Positions 9,366 to 16,991 of a stretch of 64,000 bases of DNA are shown here, in pieces (the stretch's first letter is position 1; every line of letters begins with the position of its first letter). The position numbers and the translations under genes are program-made. The notes under the pieces were generated by a model. The model saw nothing but the letters and a program-made list of their open reading frames with translations. It did no database searches and was not told the DNA's origin. Origin of the DNA: Spirosoma sp. 48-14 (GTDB taxonomy: Bacteria > Bacteroidota > Bacteroidia > Cytophagales > Spirosomataceae); NCBI RefSeq assembly GCF_001898575.1, contig NZ_MKUD01000081.1, positions 29,592 to 93,591 on the forward strand, read 5' to 3'.

Positions 9366-9487
9366 TTTTCGACAGGATTAACAGGATGGACAGGATTGGC
9401 TATCGCTATCCTGTGTCTGTAAGGACACCGACACAGAATATTACAGAAAATAAAAAATCCTGTCCATCCTGTTAATCCTGTCGAAAA
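9366..9487. repeat. 32-bp perfect inverted repeat with nested hairpin
   Basis: Arms 9366-9397 and 9456-9487 are exact reverse complements (core GACAGGATTAACAGGATGGA). Each arm is built from repeated ACAGGAT-like units. Between them lies a second hairpin at 9413-9428 with 5-bp arms GTGTC/GACAC and the loop TGTAAG. The element fills the 144-nt spacer between the aldehyde dehydrogenase and the permease genes. No transposase is present. Confidence 0.9.
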
Positions 9488-9492
9488 AAACC

Positions 9493-10959
9493 TTAACTCA
9501 TTCCCCCAAAGCACATGTATTTGATTTCGGTGAAATAGTCCATGCCGTATTTGGAGCCTTCCCGCCCGATACCCGATTCTTTAACACCGCCAAAGGGGGC
9601 CACTTCGGTCGAAATCATGCCTTCGTTGATACCCACCATGCCATAATCCAGCGCTTCGGCCACTCGCCAGCAACGGTTAATGTCTTTACTATAGAAATAA
9701 GCCGCCAGTCCATAAGGGGTATCATTGGCCTGCCGAATCACCTCCTGTTCGTCAGTAAACCGAAAGATGGGCGCTACAGGACCAAACACTTCATCCTGAG
9801 CAATAATCATATCGGCAGTGGCGTCGGTCAGGATCGTTGGCTGGAAAAATAATCCGTCCAGTTCATGCCCACCGATGCGTACATGCGCCCCTTTAGCCAG
9901 CGCATCGGCTACATGACGCTTCACTTTATCGAGCCCTTTTTCGTTGATCAGCGGCCCAATCTGCGACTGAGCATCCAGGCCATTTCCTACCTGTAAGGCT
10001 CCTACCGCCTTCGACAGTTTTTCGACAAACGCATCGTAGACGGCCTCATGCACATACAATCGGTTGACACATACGCAGGTCTGGCCGCTGTTGCGAAACT
10101 TCGAAGCCATTGCCCCTTTCACGGCGGCATCCAGGTCAGCATCCTCAAAGACAATAAAAGGCGCATTACCCCCGAGTTCGAGTGAGATTTTTTTCAGATT
10201 CGACGCACACTGCTTCATCAGGAGCTTACCTGTAGCTGTTGAGCCAGTAAACGATAGCTTACGTATTTTGCTGTTTTCACAAAGTTCCAGACCAACCTCT
10301 GCGTTTTTCGAGGTGGTGATCGTGTTGTACACACCCGGTGGAAACCCTGCTTTTTCGGCCAGTTCAGACACCGCCAAGGCTGTCAAGGGCGTTTCGGACG
10401 GGGGCTTCACAATGACCGGGCAGCCAGCCGCCAGCGCCGGACCAACCTTGCGGGTAATCATCGCCAACGGAAAATTCCAGGGGGTAATGGTCGCCACAAC
10501 ACCAATAGACTGTTTGATCGTCACCAGCCGTTTGTCTTTGGTATTAGCCGGAATCACATCGCCATACGTTCGACGGGCTTCTTCGGCAAACCACTCGATG
10601 AATGATGCGCCATAGTCCACTTCGCCCCGGCTTTCGGTGATTACCTTACCGCACTCCATGGTCATGAGCCGAGCCAGTTCGTCTTTATTTTCCAGAATCA
10701 GCGCGAACCATTTCTTGAGCATCGACGACCGTTCTTTAGCCGTCAGATCACGAAAGGCAGGCCAGGCCGCGTGAGCCGCTTCAATGGCCTTCTGCACATC
10801 GTTCTGGTCCATGTCGGTCACGGACGCAATCACCTCACCCGTAGCTGGGTTCGTCACATCGAACGTATCCCCACTAGCGGCATTCACCCATTGCCCGTTC
10901 ACATACCCCTGCGTTCGGATAAGTGAATTGGGCACCATACGATCTTCGGAAGTGATCAT
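9493..10959 (-). CDS. NAD(P)-dependent aldehyde dehydrogenase, succinate-semialdehyde/lactaldehyde type
   Basis: This enzyme class oxidises aldehydes to acids. The 488-residue protein has ITPWNFPLAM (about 158-167), the cofactor-binding FTGSTATGK (237-245), the general base E261 in LELGGNAP and the nucleophile C295 in NSGQTCVCVNR. The sequence around TYGDVIPA and QTCVC resembles GabD/AldA-like enzymes. An alternative start at M8 is plausible. It follows the alcohol dehydrogenase after 11 nt, so together they would convert an alcohol to its acid. The context fits lactaldehyde or glycolaldehyde oxidation. Succinate semialdehyde is the usual automatic label. Confidence 0.9.
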   Translation of the reverse strand: MITSEDRMVPNSLIRTQGYVNGQWVNAASGDTFDVTNPATGEVIASVTDMDQNDVQKAIEAAHAAWPAFRDLTAKERSSMLKKWFALILENKDELARLMTMECGKVITESRGEVDYGASFIEWFAEEARRTYGDVIPANTKDKRLVTIKQSIGVVATITPWNFPLAMITRKVGPALAAGCPVIVKPPSETPLTALAVSELAEKAGFPPGVYNTITTSKNAEVGLELCENSKIRKLSFTGSTATGKLLMKQCASNLKKISLELGGNAPFIVFEDADLDAAVKGAMASKFRNSGQTCVCVNRLYVHEAVYDAFVEKLSKAVGALQVGNGLDAQSQIGPLINEKGLDKVKRHVADALAKGAHVRIGGHELDGLFFQPTILTDATADMIIAQDEVFGPVAPIFRFTDEQEVIRQANDTPYGLAAYFYSKDINRCWRVAEALDYGMVGINEGMISTEVAPFGGVKESGIGREGSKYGMDYFTEIKYMCFGGMS

Positions 10960-10970
10960 CGAGTTTATCG

Positions 10971-12098
10971 TTAAAAAGTGATTACCTGACGGATGGCCTC
11001 TCCTTTCGCCAGCCGTTCGAAACCTTCGTTTATATCGTCCAGCCGTATCTTGTGCGTCATTAGTTTATCGACGGGTAGCCGACCGGCCTGGTAGAGTGAA
11101 ATGTAAGCCGGAATATCCCGAGCCGGAACACAACTACCGATGTAGGAACCCTGTAGCGTACGTTCGTCGGCCACCAGTTTGGTTGGTGACAATTGTAGCA
11201 TCTTACTGGGGTGAGGTAAACCTGCCGTAACGGTCTTGCCACCGCGTCCGGTTGCGTTATAGGTAAATTCCAGTGCAGGAACCACCCCGGCAAACTCAAA
11301 TCCAATATCGACACCGCCACGTGTGAGATCTCTCACCTGCTCGACCGCATTCGCTTCCGATGAATCAACAACATGATGGGCACCCAGTTCGAGGGCTTTG
11401 GCGAGTTTGTCTTTGTTGACATCGGCCACGATGATTTTACTGGCACCACCCGCCAACGCACCCAGCAGGGCAGCAAAGCCGATTCCGCCCATACCCGTAA
11501 TGAGTACGGTTTGGCCAAGCGTTAGTTTGGCCGTATTGATTACCGCTCCCACACCCGTCATGATGGCGCACCCGAACAAGGCGGCAATATCGAAGGGTAA
11601 GGTTGAGTCGATTCTGACAATAGATTTCCGCGATACCACGCTGTATTCGGCAAAACCTGACACGCCCATGTGGTGATGAACCGGATGGTACTGCTGGTCT
11701 TGAAGGCGCATGCCTCCATTCATCAATTCTCCCTTGTTGTTGGCAGCCAATCCATTTTCGCAAAGCGCCGGGCGTCCGGTCATACAAGGCATACAATGAC
11801 CACAAATGGGCAGAAAGGAAAACACGATATGATCGCCAACGGCCAGATCATGTACACCAGGCCCCAGCTCGACTACCTCACCAGCCGCTTCGTGGCCAAG
11901 CGCCATCGGCATCTGTCGTGGGCGGTTCCCATCAATGACCGACAGATCGGAATGACACAGACCGGCGGCTCTGATTTTCACCAGCACTTCCCCCTCCTGC
12001 GGGGCCTGTAAGTCAAGTTCCTGAATAGTAAGCGGTTTGCTGGTGGTGTAGGGGCGTTCTTTGCCCATTTCGTGTAATACGGCTGCCCTAATTTTCAT
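10971..12098 (-). CDS. Zinc-dependent alcohol dehydrogenase
   Basis: This medium-chain dehydrogenase has 375 residues. Catalytic zinc ligands are visible in GLCHSDLSV and GHEAAGEV. The structural zinc loop has the cysteine pattern CGHCMPCMTGRPALC. The Rossmann motif is GMGGIGFAALLGA. Such enzymes oxidise primary or secondary alcohols with NAD. It lies 11 nt upstream of the aldehyde dehydrogenase, so the two probably work in sequence. It is not obviously the glutathione-dependent formaldehyde enzyme. The substrate is unknown. Confidence 0.92.
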   Translation of the reverse strand: MKIRAAVLHEMGKERPYTTSKPLTIQELDLQAPQEGEVLVKIRAAGLCHSDLSVIDGNRPRQMPMALGHEAAGEVVELGPGVHDLAVGDHIVFSFLPICGHCMPCMTGRPALCENGLAANNKGELMNGGMRLQDQQYHPVHHHMGVSGFAEYSVVSRKSIVRIDSTLPFDIAALFGCAIMTGVGAVINTAKLTLGQTVLITGMGGIGFAALLGALAGGASKIIVADVNKDKLAKALELGAHHVVDSSEANAVEQVRDLTRGGVDIGFEFAGVVPALEFTYNATGRGGKTVTAGLPHPSKMLQLSPTKLVADERTLQGSYIGSCVPARDIPAYISLYQAGRLPVDKLMTHKIRLDDINEGFERLAKGEAIRQVITF

Positions 12099-12129
12099 AT
12101 ACTAGTCGTTAGTTGTGCTAAGAGATGCT

Positions 12130-12213
12130 GTTACACAGAGATTCGCCGAGTAAAGAGAGATTCGCTGAGACCTTTGTGTAGCTCTGTGTTTCCTTGGTGA
12201 ATCTCTGTGTAAC
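12130..12213. repeat. 18-bp near-perfect inverted repeat in the ADH/hydroxyacid dehydrogenase spacer
   Basis: Arms 12130-12147 and 12196-12213 (GTTACACAGAGATTC with its complement) match at 17 of 18 positions. The interior contains a direct repeat of GAGATTCGCYGAG at 12138 and 12157. It occupies the spacer between two genes of the same orientation. It has terminator-like strength but no clear T-tract. Confidence 0.8.
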
Positions 12214-12252
12214 GACCTTATTTCTCAATTCAGTTAGTCAATAGTGTAGTTG

Positions 12253-13209
12253 TTATGTGCTAGCTAGTAACGACTCCGTTTTCAAAAACGCTTCGATATT
12301 CTGGCCGACTTTCTCCATCAGCAGCGTTCGGGCCTCGATACTGGCCCAGGTTACATGGGGTGTCAGAGCGAGTCGTTCTTTATGCTTTACGTGCAAAAGC
12401 GGGTTTTCGGGCAGAATGGGCTCTTTGGTAAACACGTCGATACCGGCGGCCGCAATTAGTCCTTCGTCCAGCGCTCGGGCTAAGTCGGCTTCGTTGACAA
12501 TGCCCCCCCGACCCACGTTGAGCAGAATGGCCGATTTTTTCATACGCGCCAATCGGTCATAATTGATAAAATTGGCCGTGTTTTCATTCAAAGGGGCGTG
12601 GATAGAAACAATGTCGCAGGTATGTAAAAACTCATCTAATTCAAGTCGCAGATAAGGCTGCTGGGTATTCTGTCCAGACGTAGAGTAATACACGACTTCG
12701 CAGCCGAACGCATACGCAATTTTGGCTACTTGCCGACCAATATTACCCAGGCCCACAATGCCAAACCGCTTTCCGGCCAGCTCCCAGAAACCCGATCCGA
12801 AATGAGTGAATATGTCCGTTTTAGCGTATTCACCGTCTTTTACATAGTGGTCGAAATACGGCACATTGACCAGCAGATGCAGCAAAATGGCAAATGTGCC
12901 CTGGGTAACGCTCTGTGTCGAGTAATCCATGGCGTTCTTTACCGGAATACCTCGCTTTTCGGCAGCTTCTTTATCGACATTGTTGGTGCCGGTAGCGGCA
13001 ATGCAGATCAGCTTTAGTTTCGGCGCCTGCTCAATAATGGTTTTATCCAGCACTACCTTATTCGAGACAACAATATCGGCGTTCCTGATTCGCTCCAGCG
13101 TTTGATCGGGCTGAGTGGTTTCGTAGTAGGTCACCCGACCAAATTTTTCCAGCAGATTCAGATTGGGGATATCACCAATGGTTTTCGTATCCAGAAACAC
13201 TAATTCCAT
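12253..13209 (-). CDS. D-2-hydroxyacid dehydrogenase (glycerate/hydroxypyruvate reductase type)
   Basis: The 318-residue protein belongs to the NAD-dependent D-isomer 2-hydroxyacid dehydrogenases, which interconvert 2-oxoacids and D-2-hydroxyacids. It has the nucleotide-binding GLGNIGRQVA, the region with the catalytic arginine (LNVGRGGIVNE), an acidic segment (GIDVFTKEP) and the catalytic histidine in LTPHVTWAS. The start MELVFLDTKTIGD is typical of the hydroxypyruvate/glyoxylate reductase subgroup. In context it may reduce glyoxylate or hydroxypyruvate, or oxidise D-lactate or D-glycerate. Confidence 0.92.
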   Translation of the reverse strand: MELVFLDTKTIGDIPNLNLLEKFGRVTYYETTQPDQTLERIRNADIVVSNKVVLDKTIIEQAPKLKLICIAATGTNNVDKEAAEKRGIPVKNAMDYSTQSVTQGTFAILLHLLVNVPYFDHYVKDGEYAKTDIFTHFGSGFWELAGKRFGIVGLGNIGRQVAKIAYAFGCEVVYYSTSGQNTQQPYLRLELDEFLHTCDIVSIHAPLNENTANFINYDRLARMKKSAILLNVGRGGIVNEADLARALDEGLIAAAGIDVFTKEPILPENPLLHVKHKERLALTPHVTWASIEARTLLMEKVGQNIEAFLKTESLLAST

Positions 13210-13278
13210 AAGAAGGGGATCGTAAACGGTACTGGGGTAAAGACTGCGAATGGGTTGGAAATACAGAGCAGAGCACTC

Positions 13279-13908
13279 TCACGGAATCGTCCGCACCTTA
13301 ACCACTACTTTTTTGACCCCGTCGTACCCGTCTACTTTGTTGGCGGGATTATGCGCTTCTTTGGGCGTAACGATGTAGAAGATACCGGGTTCGGCGACGT
13401 AGAATTTGCCCTGATCGGATGAGTAAAACATAATGTCTTTAGTGGGGCTATATGCCTCGACCAGATTCGATTTTACTTTCTCGACCGGGATGATGCCAAT
13501 TTGTTCTTTGCCCTTTACCACGAAATGAATGTCGCTGTAGTTCTGGTGGGCTTCGAACTTGTCGTTGGAGATTTCGCGCGGTGGGCCTTCCGAAATGGTA
13601 GCATAGACAGCCTCATCATCGATGGGGTATTTGCCAGGGCGAAGCCGGGTGAAATCGGTATTTTTCAGAAACGCAAACGCTTTGTCCCAGGCGGCTTTAT
13701 TGCCGTGGTATTGCCGGGCAAACTCTTCCTTGTTGATCACCTCGGCGGGTTTGGCAGGCAGTCCGCCGAGCCAGTCCATTTTAGCAAACCATTGGTCGGC
13801 CTTTTTTCCGGTCCAGCTTTCGGCCGACTGTGCGCGTACCGCCACAGTCATCAATACGACCATACCAACCAGTAAAGCCAGCGAGCGGTTAATGTGCAAT
13901 TTTCTCAT
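13279..13908 (-). CDS. Exported YhcH/YjgK/YiaL-domain protein
   Basis: The domain (EbgC/YiaL/NanQ family) is recognised from EAHQNYSDIHFVVKGKEQIG (about residues 118-137) and from FYIVTPKEAHNP near the C-terminus, which hold the histidines and acids that bind metal in this cupin-like fold. Characterised relatives act on sugar acids or as sugar anomerases. Usual members are about 150 residues and cytoplasmic. This one has 209 residues and a clear Sec signal (ALLVGMVVLMTVAVRAQ), so it should work in the periplasm. It stands between the secreted propeller gene and the hydroxyacid dehydrogenase gene. Confidence 0.85.
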   Translation of the reverse strand: MRKLHINRSLALLVGMVVLMTVAVRAQSAESWTGKKADQWFAKMDWLGGLPAKPAEVINKEEFARQYHGNKAAWDKAFAFLKNTDFTRLRPGKYPIDDEAVYATISEGPPREISNDKFEAHQNYSDIHFVVKGKEQIGIIPVEKVKSNLVEAYSPTKDIMFYSSDQGKFYVAEPGIFYIVTPKEAHNPANKVDGYDGVKKVVVKVRTIP

Positions 13909-13941
13909 TACGAAGCGATTAAACGGTTTTCTGTAGCTGGT

Positions 13942-13979
13942 TTACGCATGTCAGTGTCTGTAAGGACTGGCATGCGTAA
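13942..13979. repeat. Hairpin with TGTAAG loop, upstream of the YhcH gene
   Basis: TTACGCATG pairs with CATGCGTAA at the base. Further pairs lead to a GTC/GAC neck closing the loop TGTAAG. The motif GTGTCTGTAAG at 13954-13964 is shared with 9413-9423. It lies 34 nt upstream of the YhcH start, inside the untranslated leader. Confidence 0.7.
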
Positions 13980-14022
13980 GCAGTTGTTTGCGTTAGTCAT
14001 TTTACAGCTTTTAGCCAGTTAG

Positions 14023-14130
14023 GGTGAGGTCAGATTTTCAAATATACCCTTGATGAGGTTTCTCAAAACCGAGCCAGACAACCCGTTCGGTTTTGAGAAA
14101 CCTCACAAGTCAGGTTGTAAGAACCTGACC
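14023..14130. repeat. REP-like composite hairpin element, locus 1
   Basis: A perfect 19-bp inverted repeat (14054-14072 with 14087-14105, core GGTTTCTCAAAACCGA) is followed by a second hairpin at 14109-14129 with 8-nt arms (GTCAGGTT) and a GTAAG loop. A decayed inverted copy (TGAGGTCAGATTTTC) lies to the left at about 14024-14038. The same two-part architecture occurs at 20751-20942 and 39674-39743. Confidence 0.85.
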
Positions 14131-14168
14131 TCACAAGCTCAAACAACTTCTAAACCAACTACCGTGAA

Positions 14169-15377
14169 CTAATTTTTATTCACCTTTTTCACCTGACCAA
14201 GACCAAACTGGTCACCGGCGGCAACAGGCTTACCACCACTAAAGTGAATTTCAACCATTTTCTCACTTTGCACATCATTATGATCCTGATCTTCCAGCGA
14301 AGCGATGATCTTGCGGGTTTTTACATCGATCACATCGCCCGTTGCCGGATACGCATATTTCCCATCCAGGCTGAATGTGATCCAGCCGGGCATGTCTTTC
14401 AGGGCAATGCTTGTTTTCTGAACGGGCGGCATTACGGTATTGTCGAATACGTGTAGCCGGTAGTTATGCCCATCGCACAACCAAAGCTCCTTCTCATCAG
14501 GTGTTAGGCCAATACCGTGGCTGGGGCAACTATGTCGTTTTACTTCGCCCATATTCCAGCCTTCGACCACGACCCGATGCAGGAATTTACCCGTTACTAA
14601 ATCGGCCACCTCGAAACCCAGCAATCCGTTGACGTTCACGTACACGAGCGTCTGCGAACCGTTGACCGTAAAAGGACGAATATCGGCGCTGAAAGGTCCA
14701 ACCTGGCGAGAAACGGTATGCGTTTTGGTATCAGCTACATTAAGCATGGTCGATTTCAAGCCTGCCAGATACACCTCTTTACCATCGGGACCGTAAATCG
14801 TATTGTGCGAGCCCGAATTGGTCACAATCTTGGTAATCACATCGCCCGTTTTGGCGTCGATGACGTTCCAGTGGGCTTTTTCGAGCGATGGCGCATAAAT
14901 AATTTTACCATCGGGCGATATCGAAATGCGGTCCACTCCACCTTCGTAATCTTTTTCCCAAAGTGTTTTTTCGGTAACCAGATCAATACATTGAATGGCC
15001 TCCAGCGTGCTGATATAAATACAATTGTATGCCAGACTCACATCGACGCCCTTCACATTCGATGGGACACCTTTTTTCGACGAACCTGTGGGAGATGGCA
15101 TGTCTTTTCGTAACAAACCACCGGGTGTACTAATGAATTTGACAAACTTGTGATTATTGTCGATATCGAACACCTGGATACCGTGCCCACCATAACCCAG
15201 ATAATTTCGAATACCTGGCGTAACCACGTAAAGCAGGCGCTGTACTTTCGGAGCGGGCTTCGTAGGTTTTGTGGGATTAGTGCCCAGCTTATCTTTCGAA
15301 GCGGTGATCCAGGCCGTTGCCGATATAAAAAGTATACTACACAGAAGCAGCGATAAAATGGTTTTTGTCGTCTTCAT
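14169..15377 (-). CDS. Secreted YncE/lactonase-like beta-propeller protein
   Basis: The 402-residue protein has a Sec signal (LSLLLCSILFISATA) and repeated propeller blades of the YVTN/YncE type, such as ISISPDGKIIYAPS, TIYGPDGKEVYLAG, GLTPDEKELWLCDG and TFSLDGKYAYPAT. Such proteins bind ligands or act as lactonases. No catalytic residues can be assigned. It follows SusD by about 160 nt, after a hairpin, and precedes the YhcH gene, so it probably belongs to the glycan-processing set at the cell envelope. Confidence 0.75.
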   Translation of the reverse strand: MKTTKTILSLLLCSILFISATAWITASKDKLGTNPTKPTKPAPKVQRLLYVVTPGIRNYLGYGGHGIQVFDIDNNHKFVKFISTPGGLLRKDMPSPTGSSKKGVPSNVKGVDVSLAYNCIYISTLEAIQCIDLVTEKTLWEKDYEGGVDRISISPDGKIIYAPSLEKAHWNVIDAKTGDVITKIVTNSGSHNTIYGPDGKEVYLAGLKSTMLNVADTKTHTVSRQVGPFSADIRPFTVNGSQTLVYVNVNGLLGFEVADLVTGKFLHRVVVEGWNMGEVKRHSCPSHGIGLTPDEKELWLCDGHNYRLHVFDNTVMPPVQKTSIALKDMPGWITFSLDGKYAYPATGDVIDVKTRKIIASLEDQDHNDVQSEKMVEIHFSGGKPVAAGDQFGLGQVKKVNKN

Positions 15378-15454
15378 ACAAGAAAGGTTTAAAGGCTAAT
15401 TGGGTTGATGTGTTTTTATTGTTCGGATAAACATTTCAGTTTTCAGGTGGGCTG

Positions 15455-15496
15455 GCCTGCACCGTGATCTGAGAGGACACAGACCACGGTGCAGGC
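15455..15496 (-). terminator. Hairpin after the SusD gene
   Basis: A perfect 12-bp inverted repeat (GCCTGCACCGTG at 15455-15466 with 15485-15496) starts about 40 nt past the SusD stop at 15535 on the minus strand. The interior can pair further. It could end or weaken transcription after SusC/SusD. No long T-tract follows. Confidence 0.65.
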
Positions 15497-15534
15497 TATA
15501 CAATCGCGGACGAGCGCTTATCTAAACCTTATTT

Positions 15535-16977
15535 TTAATCATAGCCCGGATTCTGTGGGAAAATGGTACGATCGTTAATTAACTGAATCTGTGCCAGGGG
15601 AATAGGAAATACGACATTACGTGCTTTCATTCCATATTTACCCATTACGTTAAGCGCCTGCCCTGTTCTAACCAGATCAAACCAGCGATGCCCTTCAAAC
15701 GCCAGTTCCCGACGACGTTCCAGCACAATCTGATCGCGGAGGTCTGTCTGCGTTATTCCGGTAGCCAGCGCATCGATACCCGCCCGTGTACGCACCTGAT
15801 TCAAATAAGGCAGCGCCTGCGCCGTTTTACCGTTTTCGTTGAGCGCTTCGGCATACATCAGCAGCACATCGGCGTACCGAATCACTTTCCAGTTAGCGGG
15901 GCTATCGTTGGCCGTACTGATTTTAACAATGTATTTGCGGGTGTAAGCCGACATGTTGTTGGACGAAACCAGGAGCGGGATAAATTTCCCTGTCGCATCG
16001 GTATACCCACGACTAGCGGTTATATCTTTCCGTTTGTCCTTTGCCTCAAACAGATCGAACAGCACCTGGTTGGGCGTATTCTGATCATCGACCGAGCCAG
16101 CAATTCCATAGAACGCAATCATCGACGTAACCTTGGGTGTAAATCGGTTAGTGTAAATACTGCCTTCGCCCCCTAAACCCTGCTCGTATTCGATGTCGAA
16201 AATGTACTCGCTGTGGTGCTCATTTTTGGTATAATCCCACAGGTCGGCCCAGTTGGGTAGCAACGAGTAGCCCATGGTAGTTACCTCCTGAAGTTTGGCT
16301 TCCGCTTTGGTAAAGTCCTTCCGGGTCAGATACACTTTTCCCAGCAACGCTCTGGCCGCGCCTTTAGTAGCCCGGCCCACTTCCGAACCGGCATAACTAG
16401 CGGGCAGCTTACTTTCGGCATCGAGCAGGTCTTTGATAATGACTTCATCGTAGATTTTATCGACCTTCTCGCGTGGGGTTTTGTACGACTCATCAATGCT
16501 CAGGGTTTTGGTCACCATCGGCACATCGCCAAAAATCCGAACCAGGTCGAAGTAGGCCAGCGCCCGCAGAAATTCAGCCTCACCAATGTGCCGGTTTTTG
16601 TTGGTGATCGACGCGTCGGCGGTAGCAATACGCTCCAGAATGGTGTTGGCCCGCGTAATAGCTTTGTAGTAATTCCGCCAGGTGGTTATCAGCAGCGGGT
16701 CGTCGTTGGCCAGGGTGAAATTATCAATGGCTCCTGCCGTACCTTTCACCAGCTCATCCCAAACGTCGTCGCCCCGGATATCGCCAAAGTAGTACATATT
16801 GGCGTACTGATCCTGATAAATCCCATAGACACCAATAATAGCATCCTGATAGTCTTTGTCGGTTTTATACAGCACATCGACCGTGACGGTATCGACGGGC
16901 AGAATTTCGATAAAATCCTTTCGGCAGGCGGTCGTCAGCAACATGACCAGCGCCACCAGAGAAATTGTCTTTTTCAT
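15535..16977 (-). CDS. SusD/RagB-family surface glycan-binding lipoprotein
   Basis: SusD proteins form the extracellular lid of SusC transporters and bind glycans. The 480-residue protein has a lipobox (LLTTACRKDF; lipidated cysteine about residue 18), the N-terminal TPR-like part with REKVDKIYDEVIIKDL, and the C-terminal RRRELAFEGHRWFDLVRTG and NPGYD end typical of the family. It follows its SusC after 14 nt. It is closely similar to the SusD genes at 39797 and 49757. Confidence 0.96.
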   Translation of the reverse strand: MKKTISLVALVMLLTTACRKDFIEILPVDTVTVDVLYKTDKDYQDAIIGVYGIYQDQYANMYYFGDIRGDDVWDELVKGTAGAIDNFTLANDDPLLITTWRNYYKAITRANTILERIATADASITNKNRHIGEAEFLRALAYFDLVRIFGDVPMVTKTLSIDESYKTPREKVDKIYDEVIIKDLLDAESKLPASYAGSEVGRATKGAARALLGKVYLTRKDFTKAEAKLQEVTTMGYSLLPNWADLWDYTKNEHHSEYIFDIEYEQGLGGEGSIYTNRFTPKVTSMIAFYGIAGSVDDQNTPNQVLFDLFEAKDKRKDITASRGYTDATGKFIPLLVSSNNMSAYTRKYIVKISTANDSPANWKVIRYADVLLMYAEALNENGKTAQALPYLNQVRTRAGIDALATGITQTDLRDQIVLERRRELAFEGHRWFDLVRTGQALNVMGKYGMKARNVVFPIPLAQIQLINDRTIFPQNPGYD

Positions 16978-16991
16978 TGGAAAAGAAAGGG

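Noticed and set aside
9366..9487. Possible insertion sequence or MITE bounded by inverted repeats
   Set aside because: The interior is only 58 nt, no target-site duplication was evident and no transposase exists in the window. It is reported as an inverted repeat only.
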